Assembly: GCA_032716605.1 (NCBI GenBank) | Contig: CM064573.1 | Location: 7,714,207 to 7,778,206 of the forward strand | Length of the DNA: 64,000 nucleotides | Direction of reading: 5' to 3' | From: Paralithodes platypus | Lineage: Eukaryota > Arthropoda > Malacostraca > Decapoda > Lithodidae | In this document: one piece after another, positions 21,355-31,905 of the stretch | Numbering within the stretch: position 1 is the stretch's first letter | How the letters are laid out: every line of letters starts with the position of its first letter | Notes under the pieces: generated by a model | Database searches by the model: none | Seen by the model: the letters and a program-made list of their open reading frames with translations, nothing else | Told to the model about the DNA's origin: nothing | Position numbers and translations under genes: made by a program

Positions 21355-22013
21355 CAAAACCCCACAACCACCCTATCTAAAGAACTAGCTAATGTGGAAA
21401 CCCCTAACCGTGAAAGATGAACCCCATCCCTTGCGTACATCCCATCTCTCCCATAGAAACTATCCCAGTTATCAATGAATGGTATTGCTTTTTATTTGCA
21501 ATATTTCTCCAAACGGCAATTGACACCAATCGCCCTGGATGTCCATTCCTTGGGAACTCCTCTTCTGGGTAGGATACAATGTACTACAGGGATCCCTCCC
21601 TTCATCCTAACCTTATCTAACACATCCCGATACTGCTGCAGCAGTTCCTCACTTCTACCCTTACCAACATCGTTACTCCCGGCACTGACACAGATAATGG
21701 GGTTATCTCCACTATCTTCCAAGATGTGGTCCATCTTCTCTAAAACCCTCCCAACTCCATGGCCAGGCAGACACACAACCTTCCTAAGTTTAGTGCGGGT
21801 AGCCCTAACTAAATGTCTTACCATGGAGTCGCCCACAATCGACACAGACTTACCTTCTCGGGAATCAGACTTACCTTTCCCTCGGGAGGATCCAGCAGCT
21901 GCAGTTGGAGAACCCCCGGTGGTGGCAGAAGCTCCCTTGGTGGTGGGGGTGGTGGTGGTGGTGGTGGTAGGTAGCACAGCGTCAGCGGTTGGAGCTGAGT
22001 CGGCGGCAGGCAC
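21355..22013 (-). pseudogene. CR1-B ORF1, SGNH-type esterase
   Basis: N-terminal region is Thr/Pro/Ala-rich low complexity (residues 1-55). The SGNH hydrolase fold follows: VSIVGDSMVRHL (block I nucleophile Ser), PGHGVGRV (block II Gly), SAGSNDVG (block III Asn) and, past an in-frame TAA after NCRLEKYCK, DGVHLSRLG (block V Asp-X-X-His). The full catalytic set is thus present but split by one stop near 21493. CR1-like LINEs are known to carry an esterase in ORF1; its role in retrotransposition is unresolved. Copy 2 (40441-41334) has an N-terminal coiled coil not visible here. Confidence 0.82.
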
Positions 22014-22029
22014 TTCGGCTATCCCTCCC

Positions 22030-23795
22030 TTATCCTGACTATCTTTTCCCTCACATTCGTCTCACATTTCGTATCATTATCGGTTTCCCTTATATAATGT
22101 TTTGTATATATTAATTTATACTATTATTTTATATAAACAAATATCAACATGGTTATATAATTATACATTTGTTATTCCTTTATAATACCACACATATCAC
22201 ACGGTTCACAGTGTACATCACACCCGGACTTTTCAGTAAATGTTCCTTGTTCTTTATGAAGCCTAGACTATGTGATAATATTAGTGACTAGCCAATATAG
22301 GAATAATTTCAATGGAACATTTGCAGTGTGGTTTTGGAGGTCGTTTGAGCCAGTAGGATAGAGAGCAATTACTGTGAACTCTGACCATAAACACTTTAGT
22401 TGTAACCTTACTGGCAGGTAAAGGATGGAGATGTGTTCCTGAACCAATAAGCTGAAGTGGTTCCCAGAATATTGGCCATTACGATAGTGACATTCTGTCT
22501 TATCATATTTTTAGACCATCATACCTTCTCTGAAGCATCTTTTTCTGCCTGTATTGGCAAACATTATATAGTTGAGCATACTTTCATTAATTAAAAATAC
22601 TATACTGCAATATATTGCAATCGGGTTATGATATTATACCGTTTATATAATTTTGAAAAGGAGAATGTTTATGTACTCTTCTAATCATACTGTATTCTAA
22701 AGGGAAGTTTGTTCCAGGTGGAACATATATTATAATTGGAATGTTTTCCACTAATACTAGTGATGAACTTTTTCAATTCTAACTTCCATGGTCGTGTGTT
22801 GTATTCATATTTGGACTAGATGTTTACCTATGATCAATATTAAGTACCTGTATATACAAAACTTCAATGAGGTAGCCTTGTAATCTGCTAGATCATAGCT
22901 CATATATTTCCCTATACTTTTAATTACAGAGGCTATCTAATAGTATTTAACGTTTTACATACTGTGTTTCGTCGTCATGCATCATATGTATTTATCGTTC
23001 TCACACTTTATCCACCTAATGCCTGCAATTTATCATTCACGTCACACCTGCTACACACACTTTCATTAAGGCCACAAGATTGATGGTCCCATGCCGTCTG
23101 GGAAATGAGAGCAATATCAGCGGATATATAACTGAAACTCAGACTAAAATCAGAAGTAAGGCAGAACCGCATTCATTTTATAGCGTAGACTTTGGAGCTT
23201 CATATTGATAACAGGCTGCTATTGTTCCTTCTTTTCTTTCCCTCCAATTGTTTTGTTTGTATTTACCAGTATTTCATTTATCTTTGCTTCTTTTCATTAA
23301 CTACTTGCTGATCCTCGTCTTCCTAGTGTTGTCACCTTGCAAAACACATGGCGTTGTTTCAGTTGGAGCCGTAACGCCTGCCACATACACACGTAAAAAA
23401 ATGTAGTGTGAATCTTATGAAGGAATGAAACTAGTATTGTAAATGATACTGACAGCTATGTGCAGCAATATAAGAAGGGTAGACACTGAAATGCTGATAT
23501 AGCAGTTGTGCAGAGTAAGGAAAGCACTGTGTTAATAGAAGGGGGAGATGAGAAAGATTAAAATTTCATCAGCCGCATCCACTGAACAGTTTTCAAGCTT
23601 CCAGGGATAAAAGAATAGGTCGACTTGAGGCATTTCACTAGTTTGTTCCTCTCTGTCGTTTGATCGTTTATACTGCAGTTTTGATTTATTTATAGTGTAA
23701 CAGTGGCAGTGTGGTTTGAATCAAGGCTTCTTTGATATGATATAGCACATTTGCCTCCAGTGCACCGTACAATCTACAAGGACGTATATTAAATT
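22030..23795. other. No recognised feature
   Basis: AT-rich sequence upstream of CR1-B copy 1. No coding, RNA or repeat signal recognised. The exact 5' end of the CR1 element may extend a little into this interval. Confidence 0.5.
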
Positions 23796-23798
23796 GAC

Positions 23799-24222
23799 AC
23801 AAATAAATACAATTATGTATATAAATACAATTATGTATAGTGTATATAAATACAATTATGTATTGTGTATATAAATACAATTATGTATTGTGTATATAAA
23901 TACAATTATGTATTGTGTATATAAATACAATGTATTGTGTATAAATACAATTATGTATTGTGTATATAAATACAATTATGTATTGTGTATATAAATACAA
24001 TTATGTATTGTGTATATAAATACAATTATGTATTGTGTATATAAATACAATTATGTATTGTGTATATAAATACAATTATGTATTGTGTATATAAATACAA
24101 TTATGTATTGTGTATATAAATACAATTATGTATTGTGTATATAAATACAATTATGTATTGTGTATATAAATACAATTATGTATTGTGTATATAAATACAA
24201 TTATGTATTGTGTATATAAACC
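23799..24222. repeat. Minisatellite, 25-bp unit, about 17 copies
   Basis: Unit TTATGTATTGTGTATATAAATACAA, nearly invariant. Early units are shorter (TATGTATATAAATACAAT), and one near 23930 lacks the TTA. AT-only core with TATATAAA in every unit. Confidence 0.96.
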
Positions 24223-24252
24223 ATAGACTCCTCTACATAAAGGGGTCTATGA
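24223..24252. repeat. Short imperfect hairpin
   Basis: CATAGACTCCT, a 7-nt loop, then AGGGGTCTATG: about 11 bp with one mismatch, directly at the end of the 25-bp array. Confidence 0.7.
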
Positions 24253-24291
24253 TATAAACAAACGATTGATTGATATGCGTTGTTGGGATCC

Positions 24292-24621
24292 TTAAGGGGC
24301 CCCACCTCGTTATTTGTTTTCTCTCGTTCTCCCTCTCTCTCGCTGGGTTGTATCCATTCGGCCCCATTCAGCCTACTCTTTTCAGACGTTTATCCGCATC
24401 CAGGTGTCGGATTTTTTCAGCATATTTTTTATAATCTTGACAGCATTTCGATAGAAAATGTCTCCATTCTCCATACAATGCTGGCTCGCTATCGCTCGCC
24501 AGGAAGAAATCGACACCTGATGGGGATAAACTTCGTAAAACAGTAGGCTGAATGAGACCAAATGGATACAAGCCAGAGTAAGAGAGAAAAGGAAAGAACA
24601 AAAACAGGTCACCCCCCTTAA
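24292..24621. repeat. Foldback element with ~120-bp inverted arms
   Basis: Left arm 24292-24416 and right arm 24502-24621 are inverted copies, roughly 80% matching by eye, around an ~85-bp spacer. Both arms begin at TTAAGGGG and share TTGTATCCATT, ATTCAGCCTACT and CAGGTGTCG. No transposase. The spacer side of the right arm contains GCTCGCTATCGCTCGCCAGG, nearly repeated at 26502-26521. Likely a non-autonomous foldback or MITE-like element. Confidence 0.75.
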
Positions 24622-25188
24622 GTGAAGACAAGTTTGAATATTGGTCTTTCTGTGTTATTGGATAGCTAATTATAAACCATATATAATTAATATACCAGAC
24701 AGTCACTGCTGCATCAGTAAACTATATAGCTAACTCAGCCAATACTGTCCCTACACTGCAGGTAGTTCGTCCACACAGTGATTATGGTTTAGTTGGCCGA
24801 AGTTACTTGTGATCAACTTGACCGTAATACTTTGCCAGAATAGTCTTGAAGTATTCCATTGTTCAGTTTGGTCTAGAGGACATACACACCCATGAATGGT
24901 CAGGCTCACATGTATGTAAACGTACACGACCTTCCCAAATACACACGTGTACACAGACGTGCCGGAGCTGGATACTTGTTATTGATTATATAATTAAACT
25001 CAACTCTTGAGTTTCTTCTTGACCTTCACATGGTTTGTTTTACGAACATATACAGTTAAGTTTTATCGTCGTTTGTATCAAACCATGTTATATTTTCTGA
25101 ACTAACTTTGGTTGTATTCAAATAACTTGCGTGTATATCACTAGATTATATATTACGCCGATCTTATATTTGTGTTATTTCTCAAAAT

Positions 25189-25548
25189 ATTCCTCCCTTG
25201 TTATTACCAATTGAGCTCCCTCATATTCCTCCCTTGTTATTACCAATTGAGCTCCCTCATATTCCTCCCTTGTTATTACCAATTGAGCTCCCTCATATTC
25301 CTCCCTTGTTATTACCAATTGAGCTCCCTCATATTCCTCCCTTGTTATTACCAATTGAGCTCCCTCATATTCCTCCCTTGTTATTACCAATTGAGCTCCC
25401 TCATATTCCTCCCTTGTTATTACCAATTGAGCTCCCTCATATTCCTCCCTTGTTATTACCAATTGAGCTCCCTCATATTCCTCCCTTGTTATTACCAATT
25501 GAGCTCCCTCATATTCCTCCCTTGTTATTACCAATTGAGCTCCCTCAT
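25189..25548. repeat. Minisatellite, 36-bp unit, 10 copies
   Basis: Ten copies of ATTCCTCCCTTGTTATTACC plus AATTGAGCTCCCTCAT that look identical, exactly 360 bp. Perfect homogeneity implies very recent expansion. All long frames here (both strands) are artefacts of the 12-codon period. Confidence 0.98.
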
Positions 25549-25697
25549 ATAAATGTTCTCATTTATGTTATGCATCCATTTATGCATTTCATGTTTTGCA
25601 TTTCCTATTGCAATTTGCCCATCTTTCGCGCCACTTTTACACATCCACCTGCCACAAATATTAAGTATAGTATGCTCATATATATACTCATGTAATG

Positions 25698-25720
25698 AGA
25701 GAGAGAGAGAGAGAGAGAGA
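25698..25720. repeat. (GA)n microsatellite
   Basis: About eleven GA units. Confidence 0.95.
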
Positions 25721-25859
25721 ATATGTTAGTATTCACAGGTTATAATTAACTTTTGTCTGTTTTCTCAACTTGCTTTTCCACTGACACATTGGTTTCATCT
25801 AATTGTTCAACTCTTGTCTCCCTAACGTTTCTCTCTCCTACCCGATAGGCCTACTTAAA

Positions 25860-26566
25860 TTTATTACCCTCTTCACATTCAGTTTTTCACTTTATCTTTG
25901 TCCTAACTTCCCACACAGAGCACAGCCATTATTCAGGCTGTCATAAAAGTTAGGTCGTTGGTACGTGCGCGGTGACACTAGTTTAAGAAGACAGATGATA
26001 AAAGTTGCCCGAAGGTTTGGTAAAACTGCCGAGGTAAAGTCTAGGAAACCATTACTATTTTAATTGTTGTCAACCCTTGTATGGTTGCCTCTTTATGAAA
26101 TTATATCTTGTTCTTTGTTTTGGTTCCCTCAGTTGTAATTTTGTTTGTCTTAACCTATTTTGTAATGTTAAGACATATTCCTCTTTCTCGTCATTTATAT
26201 ATGTTAACAATGCAACTTTCCTGTCATCCTTAGGTCCACATTGTTCCTTTTGTTCAGGAAAGTATACAAATACCCCTTTTATTTTCAATTTTAATATTCT
26301 CCTTTTTTCCAGTCATCCTCCATTCCTGCTTTACTTCCATTCCTCCGTCTTCCCTCCTCCTCCCCCAGAACCACACCCGACTGTCACCAGTTTATATTGT
26401 TAAGAGGATAGTGGCTGTTTTTTTGGTGGTATTAATTAATGTATTAAAAAACACCCCTTCAAATTTTCCGGCCGAAGGCCAGTTCCTCTTAAACTTACAG
26501 GCTCACTATCGTTCGCCAGGAGTATGAGGGAGAATAGTGTCCAGAGAAACGACCCATCTCCCCTTA
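25860..26566 (+). repeat. Dispersed repeat Y, copy 2
   Basis: Collinear with 7030-7965 (anchors listed there). After CACCAGTTTATATTGTTAA at about 26400 an extra ~160 bp (26403-26560), absent from copy 1, intervenes before homology resumes in the 84-bp tandem array. Confidence 0.7.
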
Positions 26567-27060
26567 ACGTCACTCACAACATTATAATAACAGTCCTCCT
26601 CTGCCACCAAGGACCTTACCACTACCACCTCACTATATCATTTATTGTTAACGTCACTCACAACATTATAATAACAGTCCTTCTCTGCCACCAAGGACCT
26701 TACCACTACCACCTCACTATATCATTTATTGTTAACGTCACTCACAACATTATAATAACAGTCCTCCTCTGCCACCAAGGACCTTACCACTACCACCTCA
26801 CTATATCATTTATTGTTAACGTCACTCACAACATTATAATAACAGTCCTTCTCTGCCACCAAGGACCTTACCACTACCACCTCACTATATCATTTATTGT
26901 TAACGTCACTCACAACATTATAATAACAGTCCTCCTCTGCCACCAAGGACCTTATCACTACCACCTCACTATATCATTTATTGTTAACATCACTCACAAC
27001 ATTATAATAACAGTCCTCCTCTGCCACCAATGACCTTATCACTACCACCTCACTATATCA
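26567..27060. repeat. Minisatellite, 84-bp unit, 6 copies with dimer pattern
   Basis: Units run from AACGTCACTCACAACATTAT to CACTATATCATTTATTGTT. Copies 1-5 alternate CCTCC / CCTTC / CCTCC / CCTTC / CCTCC within the shared block, so part of the array probably grew as 168-bp dimers. The last unit has AATGACC in place of AAGGACC. Derived from dispersed repeat Y. Confidence 0.95.
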
Positions 27061-27303
27061 GTTCACCACCATCATCTCACTATATTCTTACCACCATTAG
27101 GTTGCACCATTTTGGGCCGTGCGACTAATTTGGTTTCAGCGACCGATCTGAGCATTGCATCCAATATGGACCAAGCTATTTACTCAAGCCGCCCAATTTG
27201 GCCACATTTTAGACTAAATAGCCAAATTCGACTGAATTCACACATACACCATTGTTAAATTCTGCCTAAGAATTGTTTCTTAGTCAGTCCAACAATACGT
27301 TGA

Positions 27304-27305
<2 letters not shown>

Positions 27306-27348
<43 letters not shown>
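27306..27348. repeat. (TG)n microsatellite
   Basis: About 21 TG units directly abutting the (AAT)n tail of the next LINE. Confidence 0.96.
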
Positions 27349-27353
<5 letters not shown>

Positions 27354-27779
27354 ATAATAATAATAATAATAAACGGTTTATTAAAGATTGGCAGCCTCAT
27401 GAGCTGAAAATACACATTTTACAATTAGTGGATGAACAAGAGATGTACAGATATGAAAATGGTAAGCTCAGTTTACAATGTGTGAGTATAATATGCTTTA
27501 CATTAACACAAGAAATTAATACAATAATTATGCTAGTGTTAAATACAAATTATCATAAATTAACCATGAGAGTAAGTGATTTACAGTGCATATACAGTAC
27601 ACATTTATTTTACTCAATTACAGAACATACATATATACGCATACGTACACACATACATACGCATATATATATACATACATATATAAGAACATAAGAACAT
27701 GCAGTAAGTGTGCACATGCCCTATACATAAACGCTCACGTATGCAAACAAACATACATACATACAAAAACTGTTCTGGT

Positions 27780-28045
27780 AGGGTCATGTGAGGCTAATAA
27801 TGGGAGTTAAATCCTTGGGAGAGATTAAATGAGGGAATTGGAAAAGGGTTAATGGGGCAACGGACTCTAGGTCAGGTAAAGCCAATTAGAATGGAATGTC
27901 AAACGTCGGAAGAGATCAAATGAGGAGTTTGAAAATGGTAAAGGCAAAACGCCCTACGGGTCCGTACAAGTAGGGTCAGGTAAAGCCTACTACAATGGGA
28001 GGTAATCCTCGGTAGAGAACAAAAGAAGAATATAAAATAAGGAGA
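27780..28045. repeat. Three diverged ~105-bp tandem copies
   Basis: Each copy carries GGTCA(T/G)GT(G/A)A, then an AATGGGAG-like block, GAGA(T/A)(T/C)AAATGAGG and an AAAGG-rich end. Copies start near 27780, 27872 and 27972. Confidence 0.6.
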
Positions 28046-28082
28046 GACAGCTGGGAGGAATTATAGTATATGGGACATTCTT

Positions 28083-28085
<3 letters not shown>

Positions 28086-28154
<69 letters not shown>
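28086..28154. repeat. (GT)n microsatellite
   Basis: About 34 uninterrupted GT units. Confidence 0.97.
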
Positions 28155-28156
<2 letters not shown>

Positions 28157-28369
28157 GAATACTCTCAGCCGGGCTTGAACCACAAACAGTATACACTATA
28201 GACTCACACATATATAGGTAATTAACGCATACATACATACACATATACGCACACATACATACACATATACTGCGCATACATACATATACATATACACACA
28301 CACACATAAACAAACTCAAGCAAATATATACATATATTCTAATACACACACGCACACACACTTATGCAT

Positions 28370-28855
28370 ACATTATTAAAGGATGGCGCGTATATATGGT
28401 GTGACAGGCCGTCATTACACATTATTAATAATATTTACAATGGTTGGGATAGGACTATTTTTGTATCAGTCAGTTCTTGCTCTTATTGGTTGGAGTGTGT
28501 TGAAGTGACGAGCTGCACGTGTTGGTCTAGGGGCGTCTGGTGGAAGTAAGTTTCTGTGTCGTGGGTGAACAAGTAGCTTAGATGCAAACTGCTTGAGTGT
28601 GTTGTAGTGGTGGGTTGAAAGTGCAGGTATGCTAAGAGTGGTGAGAGCTTCCTCGTACCCTGGGTATGTGCCACCCAGGATGATCCTGCATGCCCTCTTC
28701 TGCACTCTCTCCAATTGACGTTGTTGTGTCAGGGTTAGAGAGGAGGACCAGGCGGGAGAGGCGTAGGTGAGCTTAGGGAGTATAAAGATGTTATATATAC
28801 TCTTCAGCTCATTCTCCGGCGCCCCCAGGGATCTCAGCCGCCTTAGCATAAGCAA
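28370..28855 (-). pseudogene. RT C-terminal fragment of LINE-E
   Basis: Encodes LRRLRSLGAPENELKSIYN, LPKLTYASPAWSS, QLERVQKRACRIILG, YEEALTTLSIPAL and RHRNLLPP, then, after a premature stop (R-T-D-stop), YKNSPIPTIVN. The pattern 'Y..P.W...L......LE..QKRACRIILG' marks the post-catalytic region of non-LTR RTs. The catalytic domain is absent. Clade not determined. Confidence 0.72.
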
Positions 28856-29320
28856 CTTGTGTGTGTGTGTGTGTGGTCAAAATCATTGTGAAATGTCGCT
28901 CAAAAAGCATGAGTGTGTGTGTGTATTCCAAAACACTCAGGTCTGTGTGTCACCTTTAGTGTTTGTACTCGTGATTGTTTGCCTGGTTAATATCACTACA
29001 AGACAAGAGAGCAAGACATGCTGGGTCAGAGAGGAAGGGTGGAACATGAAATAATAAGTTGTGGAACGCTGTCAACAGCCTGCATTTCCTGTTACTCAAG
29101 GGCCGTAGTACTTCAAGCAATCCCAGTATTTTCGTAATGTCGCGAATAGTAAATATAGTATTGCCCTGAGTACATGATCTACAACAAGTTACTATAACCA
29201 TGATAATAATAAACCTTGTACCGTACACAAGTGACACCTCCGTCTTCCGTATGGTCACCTGCATGTCTCTAACTCTTAAAAGTATTCCTACATTCTGAGG
29301 TACACAATGAACTTATAGGA

Positions 29321-29683
29321 CACAGTGACCTTCCAGTACCGCCTGTCATTGGTTGTTCTATACTGGTGCACCATCCTTGGTACAGTGACCTTCCAGTACT
29401 GCCTGTCATTGGTTGTTCTATACTGGTGCACCATCCTTGGTACAGTGACCTTCCAGTACCGCTTGTCATTGGTTGTTCTATACTGGTGCACCATCCTTGG
29501 TACAGTGACCTTCCAGTACCGCCTGTCATTGGTTGTTCTATACTGGTGCACCATCCTTGGTACAGTGACCTTCCAGTACCGCCTGTCATTGGTTGTTCTA
29601 TACTGGTGCACCATCCTTGGTACAGTGACCTTCCAGTACCGACTGCCATTGGTGGTTCTATGCTGGTGCACCATCCTTGGTAC
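29321..29683. repeat. Minisatellite, 60-bp unit, 6 copies
   Basis: Unit TACAGTGACCTTCCAGTACC followed by GCCTGTCATTGGTTGTTCTA and TACTGGTGCACCATCCTTGG. Copies differ at a few positions; the last is most diverged. Open frames on both strands are period artefacts. Confidence 0.97.
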
Positions 29684-29751
29684 ATCCCTCCTCCCTCTTT
29701 CCCCTTGTAATGGACCCCCATAGATGTCTTTAATAGTCCCCCTCCCAACAA

Positions 29752-30481
29752 ATGAGTTTCAATGCGGTTAAATGTAAAGTACTACATATCGGATACCTAA
29801 ATGAGAAAGCAAACTATTCGATGAATGGCGCTCAGCTTAAGAATGTAAACAGAGAAACCGATCTGGGAGTAACAATATCGAGTAACCTAAAACCGAGTCA
29901 ACAATGTTCAGAAGTTGTTAAGAAGGCAAACAAAATAATTGGCTTTATAGGCAGGTCATTTGAGCATAAATCCAAAGACGTTATCCTAACCCTTTACAAT
30001 TCCTTAGTCCGCCCTCTTCTGGAATACTGCGTTCAATGCTAGTGCCCTTATTACCAAAAAGACATAAACAAGCTAGAACGAGTTCAACGTAGAGTTACCA
30101 AAATGATACCTAGCCTAAAGAACAAACCATACGAAGAGCGAAGAGCGTCTTAGAGAATTAAATCTATTTCCTTTAACCCAGCGCAGATTAAGAGGTGACT
30201 TAATTCAAGTGTTCAAAATCATCAAAGGCATCGACAATATGAACTGTAGTAAGTACTTCACTATCGATCAATCTAATTACACGTGGGGAAACGGTTGCAA
30301 AATTATTGGTAAATCTTTTAACTCACACGAATCTAAGAATATCTTCTTCAATCGAGTTGTCAACTTGTGGAATGGGCTTCCCCGAGACGTTATAGACTGC
30401 AGCACCATTGATTCATTTAAACTCCGCCTACACAAATATCTCGCATCAAACCCGCGACTGACTGCGTTTGTAAATGAATAA
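29752..30481 (+). pseudogene. CR1-A ORF2 C-terminal part (copy 2)
   Basis: Two open pieces: KCKVLHIGYLNEKANYSMNG to RPLLEYCVQC-stop, then the region from FKIIKGIDNMNCSKYFTI to SNPRLTAFVNE-stop. W-N-G-L-P-R-D-V-I-D near the end is the CR1 C-terminal signature. The ORF2 natural stop is at 30479-30481. Confidence 0.85.
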
Positions 30482-30705
30482 CTTTATTTTATCCTCCCCC
30501 TCAGTTACTAACCCATTTGTCCCCTACTAACTTCCTAGTCCTGCCACGGACATTAGTTCCAGAGCAGTAGTTCCCTTTCCAATGTTCCCTTACCCACTCT
30601 AAACCACTGTTTGGACACTTGATCCTCAGTGTTTTGGAGGACAAGCAGCCTAGAAGGGTCACTAGATCTGTTGTTGCTTGATTTCCTTCGTACTTCCTTT
30701 GTACT
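29752..30705 (+). mobile_element. CR1-A LINE, copy 2 (3' portion)
   Basis: Begins at QMSFNA of the RT thumb and continues through the ORF2 stop into ~220 bp of 3'UTR shared with copies 3 and 4 (CCTAGTCCTGCCACG, CACTTGATCCTCAGTGTTTT, GGACAAGCAGCC). 5'-truncated. Disabled by TGG to TAG at about 30042 and by a 7-bp tandem duplication (GAAGAGC) near 30135. Confidence 0.88.
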
Positions 30706-30817
30706 TCCAACCATTCCAACACTCTCTGTCATTACTACTTTGAGTCCACTACTGGAACAATCAAGGAGATGGGAACACTTACACAGCACACACACACGCA
30801 GTCGCACACGTCAAACG

Positions 30818-30848
30818 CCCCCCCCCCCCCCCCCCACACACACACACT
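30818..30848. repeat. Poly-C run and (CA)n
   Basis: About 17-18 C followed by ACACACAC. Assembly-sensitive. Confidence 0.9.
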
Positions 30849-30989
30849 CTTTCTCTCTCTCTCACACACTGTACAGTAACACCCCTCTCATCCGGTTTAT
30901 CAATATAATATTTCCCCTCCCCACTTGTTCATTTATCTCTCCCTCTCCCCTTCCCTTGAGCCCTTTTTAGGGAGACATTACCATCTGTG

Positions 30990-31181
30990 TTGTTATAGCC
31001 ACCATGTTGTATACCTCGTGGTGTATCCTGTTTGGCTACCAGTGTTGTTATAGCCACCATGTTGTATACCTCGTGATGTATCCTGTTTGGCTACTGGTGT
31101 TGTTATAGCCACCATGTTGTATACCTCGTGATGTATCCTGTTTGGCTACCAGTGTTGTTATTGCCTCCATGTTGTATACCT
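30990..31181. repeat. Minisatellite, 55-bp unit, 3.5 copies
   Basis: Unit GTTGTTATAGCCACCATGTT, GTATACCTCGTGATGTATCC, TGTTTGGCTACCAGT. The last partial copy stops at GTATACCT, exactly where CR1-A copy 3 begins. Confidence 0.93.
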
Positions 31182-31905
31182 AAAGCATAAATCCAAAGAA
31201 GTTATCCTAACCCTTTACAATTCCTTAGTCCGCCCTCTTCTGGAATACTGCGTTCAATCCTGGTGCCCTTATTACCAAAAAGATATAAACAAGCTAGAAC
31301 GAGTTCAACGTAGAGTTACCAAAATGATACCTAGCCTAAAGAACAAACCATACGAAGAGCGTCTTAGAGAATTAAATCTATTTCCTTTAACCCAGCGCAG
31401 ATTAAGAGGCGACTTTATTCAAGTGTTCAAAATCATCAAAGGCATCGACAATATGAACTGTAGTAAGTACTTCACTATCGACCAATCTAATTACACGCGG
31501 GGAAACGGTTGCAAAATTATTGGTAAATCTTTTAACTCGCACGAATCTAAGAATTTCTTCTTCAATCGAGTTGTCAACTTGTGGAATGGGCTTCCCCGAG
31601 ACGTTATAGACTGCAGCACCGTTGATTCATTTAAATTCCGCCTAGACAAATATCTCGCATAAAACCCGCGACTGACTGCGTTTGTAAATGAATAACTTTA
31701 TCCTCCCCTCAGTTACTAACCCATATGTCCCTACTAACTTCCTAGTCCTGCCACGTTAGTGGCAGGGCAGTAGTTCCCTTTCCAATGTTCCCTTACCCAC
31801 TCTAAACCACTGTTTGGACACTTGATCCTCAGTGTTTTGGAGGACAAGCAACCTAGAAGGGTCACTAGATCTGTTGTTGCTTGATTTCCTTTGTACTTTT
31901 GTACT
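31182..31905 (+). mobile_element. CR1-A LINE, copy 3 (3' portion)
   Basis: Starts within EHKSKEVILTLYNSL and runs through the ORF2 end into the 3'UTR. The C-terminal frame from about 31184 is continuous, but the last residues are lost to a stop (CTCGCATAA in place of CTCGCATCA). Inserted in or truncated against the 55-bp minisatellite. Confidence 0.87.

Larger units (their letters stand above)
17424..22020 (-). mobile_element. CR1-B LINE, copy 1 (near full length, with nested insertions)
   Basis: On the minus strand it carries ORF1 (SGNH esterase), ORF2 (endonuclease-RT) and a 3' terminus made of repeats of TTCTTATG. Such 8-bp 3' repeats are a known CR1 feature. It parallels copy 2 at 37182-41340 throughout. 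Two insertions interrupt it: 17849-18139 and 18277-18685. With these removed the element is about 3.9 kb. It is inactivated by frameshifts, a premature stop in ORF1 and loss of a catalytic residue in the endonuclease. Confidence 0.88.
27349..28858 (-). mobile_element. Non-LTR retrotransposon (LINE-E), 5'-truncated
   Basis: Minus-strand element inferred from an RT C-terminal piece at the right and a 3' end at the left: the coding strand reads TTTAATAAACCG, containing an AATAAA polyadenylation signal, followed by (TTA)n at 27349-27371. The ~1 kb between is interpreted as 3'UTR and includes a (GT)n run and three diverged ~105-bp repeats at 27780-28045. The right edge touches a (TG)n run at 28858. 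Linking tail and RT into one element is inference. Confidence 0.55.

Noticed and set aside
25172..25695. Proteins with 12-residue repeats on both strands
   Set aside because: Period artefact of the 36-bp array.
27683..27703. CR1 3' end suggested by AAGAACATAAGAACAT
   Set aside because: Only two 8-bp units with no CR1 sequence following.
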